A stretch of 37,876 nt of DNA from RGIG8745 sp045576655. Its GTDB lineage: Bacteria; Bacteroidota; Bacteroidia; Bacteroidales; Bacteroidaceae. The stretch lies in the NCBI GenBank assembly GCA_045576655.1, contig JAZNGW010000021.1, positions 1-37,876 on the forward strand. The letters are read 5' to 3'. The first letter of the stretch is position 1. Each line of letters opens with the position of its first letter. Shown in pieces: positions 15,377 to 22,698 of the stretch. The notes under the pieces are model-generated. The model saw only the letters and a list, made by a program, of their open reading frames with translations, was not told the origin of the DNA and did not search any database. Made by a program: the position numbers and the translations under genes.

Positions 15377-16411
15377 TTATTCTTGCAACATTTCTTTGTA
15401 TGCTTCAATTGCGCGTTTAGCCACTTCGATGGCTTCTTCCATTGTACAACTGAGTTTGCCTCCTGCGGCATTGAGGTGACCGCCGCCATTGAAGAAATCT
15501 GCTGCCATTTTGTTGGCTGGGAAGTCGTCGACACTACGGAGTGATACCCAAATGAGCGGTTTTTCTGTGTCTTCACGGAGTGAGATTGAGAGTTTTTGTC
15601 CCTTGATGCATAGCGGCATGTTGACTATACCTTCTGCATCGCCCTTAAGGTAGTGGTATTCGCTGAGTTCTTCTTTGGTAATAGCGAATAGTGACGAGTG
15701 TGTTTCGGGGAATACTTGAAGTTTTTCTTTCAGGATATGTCCCATGAGGCGATAACGGCTTTCCGTGTAGTTGTTGTAAATCTTTCTGTATATGAGATCT
15801 TTGTCAATGCCTTTGCGCATCAGTTCACTGATGATGACGAAGATGTCAGGGTCGTTGCTGTTATAGGTGAAACCGCCTGTATCTGTACACATTCCGGCAT
15901 AGAAACATTCCGCTCCTGCACGCTTAATGCGGTCTGTTCCTCCAATCGATGTGAGTATGCGAAAAAGTAGTTCGCATGTAGAACTTGCTTCTGGATGTGA
16001 AATAGTGATGTCGCAAAACTTTTCGGGGTTCAAGTGATGGTCAATCATCACCTTCTTTGCATTTGAATAGCGGATGGGAGTGGCAAGGTCATCTATTCTG
16101 TCCATGGCGTTGAAGTCAAGGCAACAGATGAGGTCTGCCATATTGATGATGTTTTTGGATAATGCACGGTTGCGGTCGTATTGAATGATTTTGTCTGCTC
16201 CTTCCATCCAACGGAGGAAATCGGGAAAGTAATTTGGCACAATAACCGTAGGATTCTTTCCTAATGATTTGAGGTAGTGGTATAATCCTAATGATGACCC
16301 TATGGCATCACCGTCGGGTGATGTGTGAGTACATATGACTACATTCTTGCATCCTGAGAATATTTTTTTTATGTTTTCAGTCTCAGCTGGTGTTATGATT
16401 TGTTTCAGCAT
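15377..16411 (-). CDS. nrnA: DHH-family oligoribonuclease/pAp phosphatase
   Basis: The 344-residue protein has the DHH phosphoesterase motifs: SPDGDAIGSSLGLY (motif I, about 31), CLDFNAMDR (motif II), MIDHHLNPE (DHH motif III) and a DTGGFTYNSND segment. A DHHA1 domain closes it with FFNGGGHLNAAGGK. NrnA-type enzymes degrade 2-5-base RNA fragments and dephosphorylate 3'-phosphoadenosine 5'-phosphate. The exact preference cannot be read from the sequence. It converges on the lone nuclease gene and has its own promoter. Confidence 0.9.
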   Translation of the reverse strand: MLKQIITPAETENIKKIFSGCKNVVICTHTSPDGDAIGSSLGLYHYLKSLGKNPTVIVPNYFPDFLRWMEGADKIIQYDRNRALSKNIINMADLICCLDFNAMDRIDDLATPIRYSNAKKVMIDHHLNPEKFCDITISHPEASSTCELLFRILTSIGGTDRIKRAGAECFYAGMCTDTGGFTYNSNDPDIFVIISELMRKGIDKDLIYRKIYNNYTESRYRLMGHILKEKLQVFPETHSSLFAITKEELSEYHYLKGDAEGIVNMPLCIKGQKLSISLREDTEKPLIWVSLRSVDDFPANKMAADFFNGGGHLNAAGGKLSCTMEEAIEVAKRAIEAYKEMLQE

Positions 16412-16436
16412 AGTGTATTATTCGTATTTACTTACA

Positions 16437-16444
16437 CAAAGATA
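16437..16444 (-). promoter_or_regulatory. -7 box of the nrnA promoter
   Basis: TATCTTTG fits TAnnTTTG, 25 bases before the nrnA ATG. Confidence 0.55.
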
Positions 16445-16590
16445 CAACAAAGAAATATATTTGTTGTTTAAACTTTGGAGTTAATATCGTTTTTAGGGTA
16501 GGTTTAAGTAGTTCGCGTTTATTGGTAATGAACTAAGTTCGTTTTTCTGTGTTTTAATGATTGATGCAAAAAAATAATATAGACAGTCTT

Positions 16591-16612
16591 TTTTCAGAAT
16601 CTTTTCAGAATC
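16591..16612 (+). promoter_or_regulatory. two abutting 11-bp direct repeats before a -7 box
   Basis: TTTTCAGAATC occurs twice in a row and ends 6 bases before the TAATTTTG box at 16619-16626, so it covers the -33 zone. An 11-bp step puts both copies on the same DNA face. This is the layout of a response-regulator or other activator site. Confidence 0.45.
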
Positions 16613-16618
16613 GGGGCG

Positions 16619-16626
16619 TAATTTTG
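16619..16626 (+). promoter_or_regulatory. -7 box of the PepSY-like lipoprotein promoter
   Basis: TAATTTTG fits TAnnTTTG and would give a leader of about 45 bases. Confidence 0.55.
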
Positions 16627-16673
16627 CATTAGAGAATAGAACAAATAGTATAAACTTTAAAAACTTTAAGATT

Positions 16674-17180
16674 ATGAAAACAAAATGGTTCTTTTTATTC
16701 TTGATGGCTATTAGCCCATTCGCATTTGTTAGTTGTGACAGTGATGACGACGACAACGGCGGCATTAATGTTTCGGAGGATGTTCAGCGTGCTTTGAGGG
16801 ACAAGTATCCTAATGCGGCACATGTAGAATGGGGGGCTAAGGCTGGTTATTATGTGGCTGAGTTCTGGGAGAATGGTGTTGAGTTTGATGCTTGGTTCAC
16901 TACAGATGCCGTTTGGAAGATGACGGAAACGGATTTGGGTGTAGATGTTAACAAGTTACCAACTACGGTCAAAGAGGCTTTTCTCGGTAGTGACTATGCT
17001 ACATGGGTGGTTGATGACATCGACAAGTACGAGCGTGAGGATATGACATTCTATTTGATAGAGGTTGAAAAAGAGGGACTTAGAGATCGCAACTTGTATT
17101 ACAATGAGCAGGGTGGACTGTTGAAGGATGCAGAGGATATGCCGAATGATGACGTGTTGCCTACGACCCAGTTTGAGTAA
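16674..17180 (+). CDS. PepSY-like (PF11396-type) lipoprotein
   Basis: The 168-residue protein has a lipoprotein signal (FLFLMAISPFAFVSC, lipidated Cys 21) followed at once by DSDDDDNGG, an acidic stretch like the Bacteroidota lipoprotein export signal that sends lipoproteins to the cell surface. The body has the repeating pattern of the PepSY-like family: ALRDKYPNAAHVEWGAKAGYY, FWENGVEFDAWFTTDAVW, then a second, weaker copy with LYYNEQGGLLKDA. The ligand or partner is unknown; some members accompany two-component systems, and none is adjacent here. Monocistronic, sharing a terminator with secG. Confidence 0.8.
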   Translation: MKTKWFFLFLMAISPFAFVSCDSDDDDNGGINVSEDVQRALRDKYPNAAHVEWGAKAGYYVAEFWENGVEFDAWFTTDAVWKMTETDLGVDVNKLPTTVKEAFLGSDYATWVVDDIDKYEREDMTFYLIEVEKEGLRDRNLYYNEQGGLLKDAEDMPNDDVLPTTQFE

Positions 17181-17230
17181 TGTAGAGTTTGTGCATTGAG
17201 CGTGTTAATGCTTGATGCCAGAAAAAAGAA

Positions 17231-17275
17231 AACCGCATCGACTCGGTAGTGAGTGGATGCGGTTGTTTATTTTGT
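17231..17275. terminator. bidirectional terminator between the PepSY-like gene and secG
   Basis: AACCGCATC and GATGCGGTT form a perfect 9-base stem, with an inner CTC/GAG. There is an A-rich tract to the left and GTTTATTTT to the right, so it suits both converging genes. Confidence 0.85.
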
Positions 17276-17283
17276 AATGATGA

Positions 17284-17631
17284 TTATTCAGCTGTTTCCT
17301 CTGCTGTTGGAGCTGGAATCTCAACTTGTTCTGTTGTTTCGGCTGCAGGCATTTCTGTTGCATTCTGAACAGGTGTGTTAAGTTCTATGAGTTCGTTTGT
17401 TGCAGATGTTTTTTCTACGAAACCTGCAGAAACGATGCTGAGAATAACCATTGCTATTGCCAATGTCCATGTTGCTTTCTCGAGGAAGTCTGTAGTTTTC
17501 TTTACTCCCATGATTTGGTTTGATGATGAGAAACCTGAAGCCAAACCTCCGCCTTTAGACTCTTGAATCAATACGATTCCGCACATCAATACTGATGCCA
17601 AAATTACAAGTGCTACTGATAATGTGTACAT
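17284..17631 (-). CDS. secG: preprotein translocase subunit SecG
   Basis: The 115-residue membrane protein has two hydrophobic segments (about 2-22 and 52-72) and the SecG loop VLIQESKGGGLASGFSSSNQIMG between them, with KKTTDFLEKATW before helix 2. It supports SecYEG during protein export. The C-terminal 35 residues are acidic and low in complexity (PAAETTEQVEIPAPTAEE), as is common in Bacteroidota. It is the last gene of the sigma-54 regulator-lptE-TPR-secG unit. Confidence 0.93.
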   Translation of the reverse strand: MYTLSVALVILASVLMCGIVLIQESKGGGLASGFSSSNQIMGVKKTTDFLEKATWTLAIAMVILSIVSAGFVEKTSATNELIELNTPVQNATEMPAAETTEQVEIPAPTAEETAE

Positions 17632-17665
17632 TTTATTTTATGATTTTATAATTTCTATTAATTGT

Positions 17666-18412
17666 TTATACTTCATTCTCCTGAATGATGATTTGAAGTA
17701 ATTTCATTTGATTTGCAAAGTAAGCACTTTTTTTTGGATTATTCAAACATATCTTTCTTAATATTTCAAGGGCTTGGGCGTATCTGCCTTGCTTGATGTA
17801 AATGTTTACCATTGATTCCGTAAGTATCTCCTCGTCTTCGTTGTTGGAATCAGGCAAGATATATTCGTTTCCAGTTTCGTGGTCAAGATCTGGTATGTCT
17901 ATTCTCTGTTTTCCTTGCGTTTCTTTTATAAATGTGTCTATAAGGTCGCCACCTTTGAGTTGTGGTATGTCGGTTGTAGACGTGTCATCATCTTTTTGTG
18001 CAAGGAAAGCTGCGTAGTCTGTTGTGAGGTCGGCCAATGATGGGGTAGAGCGTGGTGCGTCCGATTGACTGTCATTATGGTCCTTGCTTTGTGAGAGGAA
18101 GGTGTCTATTAGCGAGATTGTACGGTTGTCGTCATTTTCGGTTTCAATGCTTTTTGCAATTTGTTCGATATGCTCAATGGTGTAATGCATTCCTTCAGTT
18201 AGTAGGAATAGCGGCGTGCGGTCTTGCACCAATACGGATGCTTTTCGTAATTCCTCACCGAATCGTTTGTCGTGCAATTCAAACAAGTTTGCGATGTATA
18301 GTATTCTTGCCGTCTGGTAAAAAGGGTATTTCTCTACAATTTCTTGCAGAGCAATGAGTGTGTCTTCGTTTAATTTAGACCTGTCGTTAATTAGTGATAC
18401 TATGTCAATCAT
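17666..18412 (-). CDS. conserved Bacteroidales protein with TPR-like C-terminus
   Basis: The 248-residue cytoplasmic-looking protein begins MIDIVSLINDRSKLNEDTL and continues with KYPFYQTARILYIANLFELHD, an N-terminus I recall from conserved Bacteroidales proteins encoded next to lptE and secG. The middle is acidic and variable. The end (YIKQGRYAQALEILRKICLNNPKKSAYFANQMKLL) is a single TPR-like hairpin pair. The function is unknown. The frame is open back to 18463, but those 17 residues are not typical, so the ATG at 18412 is chosen. It follows lptE on the same strand. Confidence 0.75.
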   Translation of the reverse strand: MIDIVSLINDRSKLNEDTLIALQEIVEKYPFYQTARILYIANLFELHDKRFGEELRKASVLVQDRTPLFLLTEGMHYTIEHIEQIAKSIETENDDNRTISLIDTFLSQSKDHNDSQSDAPRSTPSLADLTTDYAAFLAQKDDDTSTTDIPQLKGGDLIDTFIKETQGKQRIDIPDLDHETGNEYILPDSNNEDEEILTESMVNIYIKQGRYAQALEILRKICLNNPKKSAYFANQMKLLQIIIQENEV

Positions 18413-18466
18413 AATAATGTTTAGGGTTTGGGCGTTAAGAAATCCAAACTCAACACTTAACATTGA

Positions 18467-18976
18467 TTACCAGTTGGCAACTGTTGCATTGAATATTTGG
18501 TCAACAATGTCGTCAATCATTTCCTGTACGAGTTCTTCTTGTACGGCGTTAAGTTGTTGTGAAGAATCGTATTCTGCCGTGGCTGAGAATCTACGTTCAA
18601 AGTCTTCGTTGTGGTTAGAGTTATTTGTAAAACGTACGTTGACAGATACCTTTAATTGAGTTTGTGCCGCAAATCCGTCAGCTGCTATGGCCTTGTTGGT
18701 CTGAGAATATTCAACGATTTCTCCGCTTAGTTGAAGATCTCCATTCCTTTTGAGAACTTCCAATTTTGTTTTCTGAGCGTATTCGTCAGTAATGGCGTTG
18801 TAGAACATTGACTCCATCGGACTCCAAACATATGCGGAGCGGATTGGGAATTTGTCGATGCTTATGCTCTTTACCTTTTCATAGTTGATTGACGAACCGT
18901 TGAATTTGTATGTTACGCTGCATGCTGTTAGTAGCATGAGTAGCGAAAGTAGTATAGTGGTTTTCTTATAGGTCAT
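18467..18976 (-). CDS. lptE: LptE-family LPS assembly lipoprotein
   Basis: The 169-residue protein has a lipobox LLTAC with Cys 19, followed by SVTYKFNGSSINYEKVKSISI, the usual start of the Bacteroidota LptE-like family. LptE plugs the LptD barrel that places LPS in the outer membrane. A typical stretch LQLSGEIVEYSQT is in the middle and EELVQEMIDDIVDQIFN near the end. Its first codons overlap the end of the sigma-54 activator gene by 11 bases, which indicates tight coupling. Confidence 0.85.
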   Translation of the reverse strand: MTYKKTTILLSLLMLLTACSVTYKFNGSSINYEKVKSISIDKFPIRSAYVWSPMESMFYNAITDEYAQKTKLEVLKRNGDLQLSGEIVEYSQTNKAIAADGFAAQTQLKVSVNVRFTNNSNHNEDFERRFSATAEYDSSQQLNAVQEELVQEMIDDIVDQIFNATVANW

Positions 18977-20237
18977 ATTCTTTTATTTTTCGGTAGAGTG
19001 TTCGTTCGCTTATGCCTAATTCTTGAGCGGTTTTACGTCTTTTCCCTTTGTTGCGTTCAAGAGCGCTCTTGATACTAGTCTTTTCAAGTTCTCTCATTGA
19101 GACAGGTTGGTCATCTATAGGGTTAACTTCGATGAAGTCGGTTGCTTCGCTTTGCTCCGGTTTGCTAACGTCAGATGACCTTGCTATTATTTGCCCCTCT
19201 TGATTTGAAATGAATTTAGTGTTTCCTGCTTCAAAAGACATCAGGTCGGAGTTTTGCATTAATGGCGTATTGTTAGCGACTTGTCCGTTCAGGTGCTTTT
19301 TGATGAATTCCTTCATTTCGCTAACTTCATTGCTCAGTTTCAAAATGGAATGGAACAATTGGTCGCGCTCCTGCTCATATAGGGAAGAATAGTTGTGGTA
19401 CTTGCCCGATGCTTTGCTTAATGGCACTAATTCGCTGCCTCCGATCAAATCGTCGGTTATGTAGTTTGAAAGGATTTCTCGTGTGATTTCCCTTTCACTA
19501 TTAATTACCGAAATCTGTTCTGTTAGATTTTTTAGCTGGCGGATATTGCCTGGCCATGCGTATCTTGTCAATAATTGTTTTGCGCTATCAGTGAGCCGGA
19601 TTGGTGGCATTCCGTATTTATCGGATATGTCGGCGGCAAATTTTCTGAATAATAATTCTATGTCATCACCTCTTTCTCTAAGTGGTGGCATGCTGATAGG
19701 TATGGTGTTTAGGCGGTAATAGAGATCTTCTCTGAAACGTCCTTCGCTGATAGCCTTTGTCATGTTGACATTTGTTGCGGCAACTATTCTGACGTTGGTT
19801 TTTCTTACTTCGTTTGAACCTACGCGGATGTATTCACCTGTTTCAAGAACTCTTAATAGTCTTGCTTGTGTTGCTAACGGAAGTTCGCCCACTTCGTCAA
19901 GGAAGAGTGTTCCATTGTTGGCGGCACCAAAATATCCTTCACGCTCTCCGATAGCTCCAGTAAAAGCTCCTTTTTCGTGTCCGAACAGTTCGCTGTCGAT
20001 AGTGCCTTCAGGGATGCTTCCGCAATTTATTGCGAAAAACTTGTTGTGTTTGCGGGCGGAATTGTCATGTATTATTTTAGGGATAACTTCTTTGCCGACT
20101 CCGCTTTCGCCAACAATAAATACGGACAGGTCTATTGGCGCCACTTGTATGGCTATATAGAGCGCTCTGTTTAGGGCAGGCGAGTTTCCGACAACTCCGT
20201 ATCTTAGCTTTATTTTTTGCAAAATGTCCTTATCCAT
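18966..20237 (-). CDS. sigma-54-dependent transcriptional activator
   Basis: The 423-residue protein has almost no N-terminal sensor domain. The AAA+ domain starts near residue 20, with GESGVGKE (Walker A), GHEKGAFTGA (the sigma-54 contact loop), GTLFLDEVGELP (Walker B) and RFREDLYYRLNTI. A linker of about 100 residues leads to a Fis-type helix-turn-helix, KGKRRKTAQELGISERTLYRKIKEY. It uses ATP to open sigma-54 promoters. With no receiver domain, its signal is unknown. The upstream ATG at 20273 is only about 11 bases from the -7 box, so 20237 (MDKDILQKIK) is preferred. It heads the lptE-TPR-secG unit. Confidence 0.9.
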   Translation of the reverse strand: MDKDILQKIKLRYGVVGNSPALNRALYIAIQVAPIDLSVFIVGESGVGKEVIPKIIHDNSARKHNKFFAINCGSIPEGTIDSELFGHEKGAFTGAIGEREGYFGAANNGTLFLDEVGELPLATQARLLRVLETGEYIRVGSNEVRKTNVRIVAATNVNMTKAISEGRFREDLYYRLNTIPISMPPLRERGDDIELLFRKFAADISDKYGMPPIRLTDSAKQLLTRYAWPGNIRQLKNLTEQISVINSEREITREILSNYITDDLIGGSELVPLSKASGKYHNYSSLYEQERDQLFHSILKLSNEVSEMKEFIKKHLNGQVANNTPLMQNSDLMSFEAGNTKFISNQEGQIIARSSDVSKPEQSEATDFIEVNPIDDQPVSMRELEKTSIKSALERNKGKRRKTAQELGISERTLYRKIKEYDL

Positions 20238-20283
20238 GTTCTTCTTGTTGGTCTGATCGCTAAATTCGTGCAATAAAACATGA

Positions 20284-20291
20284 CAAAATTA
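20284..20291 (-). promoter_or_regulatory. -7 box of the sigma-54 activator operon
   Basis: TAATTTTG fits TAnnTTTG. It suggests that the activator gene itself is read by the housekeeping sigma factor. Confidence 0.5.
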
Positions 20292-20327
20292 CATGTTTTT
20301 ATTTTACTCAGCAATGATTTTGGCTGT

Positions 20328-21383
20328 TTATTGCTTTTTGTTGATAACTCCGTTGTCGCTTATAGTTAAAGGCGTATCTGGAAAATCCGATAAGGTGAGT
20401 TTTTTGATGTTTTTTGCAACAATGTTGCTCTTATCGATTTTGGGACCAGTGCCTCGTTGCTGGATAAAAGAATGAATCTTTCCTTTGATGAATTTTCCAG
20501 ACTCTTTGTCAATATTGACTTCTAATATTGGTGCGTGTCCTGATTTTCCTAAGAGATAAACTCTGTACGGTGTACAGAAGTTGCCCAAGCTATATGCTAT
20601 GAGATGTCCTTTGTAAAGTTCTATGGCGCGAGGAACGTGTGGCCCATGACCATACACTATATCCGCCCCTGCGTCAATACATGTGTGTGCAAATTCTTTG
20701 ACATTTCCGCGTTTTTCGTCAAGGTATATTTCAGTCGTATCTGGAACGTGTGAATATTTTGCGCCTTCACCTCCTCCATGAAACGAAACAATAATTATGT
20801 CACATTGTTCTTTGAGGGAAGATATGATGTTTCGCGTTTCTTTTAAATTGTTTATGTTAGGCGTGTTGTTGCTATGGCCAAATGCACAGAACCCGTATTT
20901 TATGTTTCCGATGGTGAAAGTTGTTTTCTCACAATAATCTTTTTGCCCAGCATAATGTATTCCTGCTTTTTTGAGCGTTTTCATGGTTGAGAGTTTTCCC
21001 TCTATGCCAAAGTCGTTTGCGTGGTTGTTTGCTAAAGACATTGCGTCAAATCCAGCATTAACCAAATTTTGGACGTAAGATTCTGGTGTGCGAAATGCGT
21101 ATAGGTTTTTGAGTTCGCTGCTGTCTTTTAGGACGCTATATTTAGGTGAGGGGATATCCTTGTCAAGAAGAACTCCTTCAAGATTTCCAAAGGCGCAATC
21201 TGCTGTTTTTATGATGGGAGTGACAGCGCTAAAAAGTTTTATTCCTCCGTCAGGCATAAGATATGAACTGTCGGGAAAAGTTGTTCCCATCATAATGTCG
21301 CCTGTAAACGCCAATCTAATTGTATCTTGTGCGTATGTAAATATCGGGATTGCAATTGAAATTATCGTGATGAGGAGTCTCAT
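20328..21383 (-). CDS. CapA-family (PgsA-like) metallophosphatase-fold protein
   Basis: The 351-residue protein starts with a signal peptide (LLITIISIAIPIFTYAQ). It has the CapA domain motifs: LAFTGDIMMGT, CAFGNLEGVL, FDAMSLANNHANDFG, YGFCAFGHSNN, VSFHGGGEGAKYSHVP, ADIVYGHGPHVPRAIE and AYSLGNFCTPY. CapA/PgsA proteins are named from poly-gamma-glutamate capsule synthesis, but no capBC genes are present here, so the true role is open. Periplasmic or membrane-anchored location is likely. Last gene of the fbp-rsmG-MBL-capA unit (14-base gap). Confidence 0.85.
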   Translation of the reverse strand: MRLLITIISIAIPIFTYAQDTIRLAFTGDIMMGTTFPDSSYLMPDGGIKLFSAVTPIIKTADCAFGNLEGVLLDKDIPSPKYSVLKDSSELKNLYAFRTPESYVQNLVNAGFDAMSLANNHANDFGIEGKLSTMKTLKKAGIHYAGQKDYCEKTTFTIGNIKYGFCAFGHSNNTPNINNLKETRNIISSLKEQCDIIIVSFHGGGEGAKYSHVPDTTEIYLDEKRGNVKEFAHTCIDAGADIVYGHGPHVPRAIELYKGHLIAYSLGNFCTPYRVYLLGKSGHAPILEVNIDKESGKFIKGKIHSFIQQRGTGPKIDKSNIVAKNIKKLTLSDFPDTPLTISDNGVINKKQ

Positions 21384-21397
21384 GAGATTGTTCGCTC

Positions 21398-22042
21398 TTA
21401 CAAGTATGGATTATATTTCTTTTCGTCAGCAATAGTCGTATATGGACCGTGTCCAGGGTAGACTCTTGTGTTTTCGGACAATGTCAATAGTTTGTTTGTT
21501 ATAGAATGAATTAAAGTGGAGTAGTTGCCCCCTTCGAGGTCTGTTCTGCCGATACTTCCTTCGAATAATGTGTCGCCCGACCAGAGCATGTTCTCCTCTT
21601 TGCAATAAAAGCATAGTCCTCCTTGCGAATGTCCTGGCGTTTCAATTACCTGGAGTTTATGATTGCCAAACGCTATTAAGTCGTTGTCTTTAAGTTTTGT
21701 ATTGATAGGAGGCATCGCAATCCCGTCAAAGACATTACCAAAAAACAACCTTAATTGTCCTACCATATTTTGGTATAATTGCAGGTCTCCATGATGCGCT
21801 TGCGCCGTGATTCCAAACTCTTCAAAAGGAAAGCGATTGCCTAAAACGTGGTCGAAATGTAAATGCGTGTTCAGTATGGCCACGACTTTGAGTTGGTTGC
21901 TGTGTATGTAACCTTTGATTTTGTTCCACTCGTTTATGTCGAAACATCCGCAATCGATGATTACTGCGTCGTTTGTGGAGTCGGAAATGACGTAGCAATT
22001 TTCTTGTACGGGATTTACGATAAATTGTTTTACGGTAATCAT
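21398..22042 (-). CDS. metallo-beta-lactamase-fold hydrolase (glyoxalase II-like)
   Basis: The 214-residue protein has the MBL metal motif THLHFDHVLGN (HxHxDH), ETPGHSQGGLCFY, SGDTLFEGSIGRTDL and VYPGHGPYTTI. This is the small glyoxalase II-like group common in bacteria, which hydrolyses thioesters or related compounds; the substrate is not known. The start codon follows the rsmG stop by 2 bases, so translation is probably coupled. Confidence 0.88.
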   Translation of the reverse strand: MITVKQFIVNPVQENCYVISDSTNDAVIIDCGCFDINEWNKIKGYIHSNQLKVVAILNTHLHFDHVLGNRFPFEEFGITAQAHHGDLQLYQNMVGQLRLFFGNVFDGIAMPPINTKLKDNDLIAFGNHKLQVIETPGHSQGGLCFYCKEENMLWSGDTLFEGSIGRTDLEGGNYSTLIHSITNKLLTLSENTRVYPGHGPYTTIADEKKYNPYL

Positions 22043-22044
22043 TC

Positions 22045-22674
22045 CTACTTGTTATTTACGGTGACGTGGACTACTTTCTTTGTTTCAAAGAACTCTTCGC
22101 TGAAATAGTCCTTCAAGTCCCATGTAGTACAAATGTTTTTCATCGATGCCATTTCGGCATTGAGTTCACCTCCCTTGAGAGCGATGATGCCATTAGGGAG
22201 CAAGTTGAATTGTTCGTTGCCTATGTTTTTTTTAGCGGTCTTCATAAGGTCTACAAGTGGCATTACAGCTCTTGTTACCACAAAATGGTATTTGTCTTTG
22301 ATTTCTTCTCCGCGTGAGTGGGATAGCCTGACGTTTTTGAGGCCAATGCTGTTGCTAATTTCTGTTGCCACTTTTATTTTCTTGCCAATGCTATCCACCA
22401 GATGGAACTTGCATTCAGGGAATAAAATAGCAAGAGGTATTCCTGGAAAACCTCCTCCAGTACCTAAGTCCATAATGTTTGTTCCTGGAGCGAACTTTAT
22501 GACTTTGGCAATGCCAAGCGAGTGAAGGATATGGTGCTCATAAAGATTGTCAATGTCTTTTCTGCTAATGACATTGATTTTTGAGTTCCAGTCAGTGTAT
22601 AGTTCACGTAGTGCTGTGAATTGTCTTGTTTGTTCTTCCGACAGGTTCGGAAAATATTTAATTAGTTGTTCCAA
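22045..22674 (-). CDS. rsmG: 16S rRNA (guanine-527-N7) methyltransferase
   Basis: RsmG methylates G527 of 16S rRNA with S-adenosylmethionine. The 209-residue protein has NVISRKDIDNLYEHHILHSL and the SAM site MDLGTGGGFPGIPLAILFP (about 70-90), followed by VDSIGKKIKVA and VVTRAVMPL. The length is normal for the family. It lies 24 bases after fbp and 2 before the MBL gene. Confidence 0.95.
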   Translation of the reverse strand: MEQLIKYFPNLSEEQTRQFTALRELYTDWNSKINVISRKDIDNLYEHHILHSLGIAKVIKFAPGTNIMDLGTGGGFPGIPLAILFPECKFHLVDSIGKKIKVATEISNSIGLKNVRLSHSRGEEIKDKYHFVVTRAVMPLVDLMKTAKKNIGNEQFNLLPNGIIALKGGELNAEMASMKNICTTWDLKDYFSEEFFETKKVVHVTVNNK

Positions 22675-22698
22675 AATTTGAATGCTTAAATAATTGTG

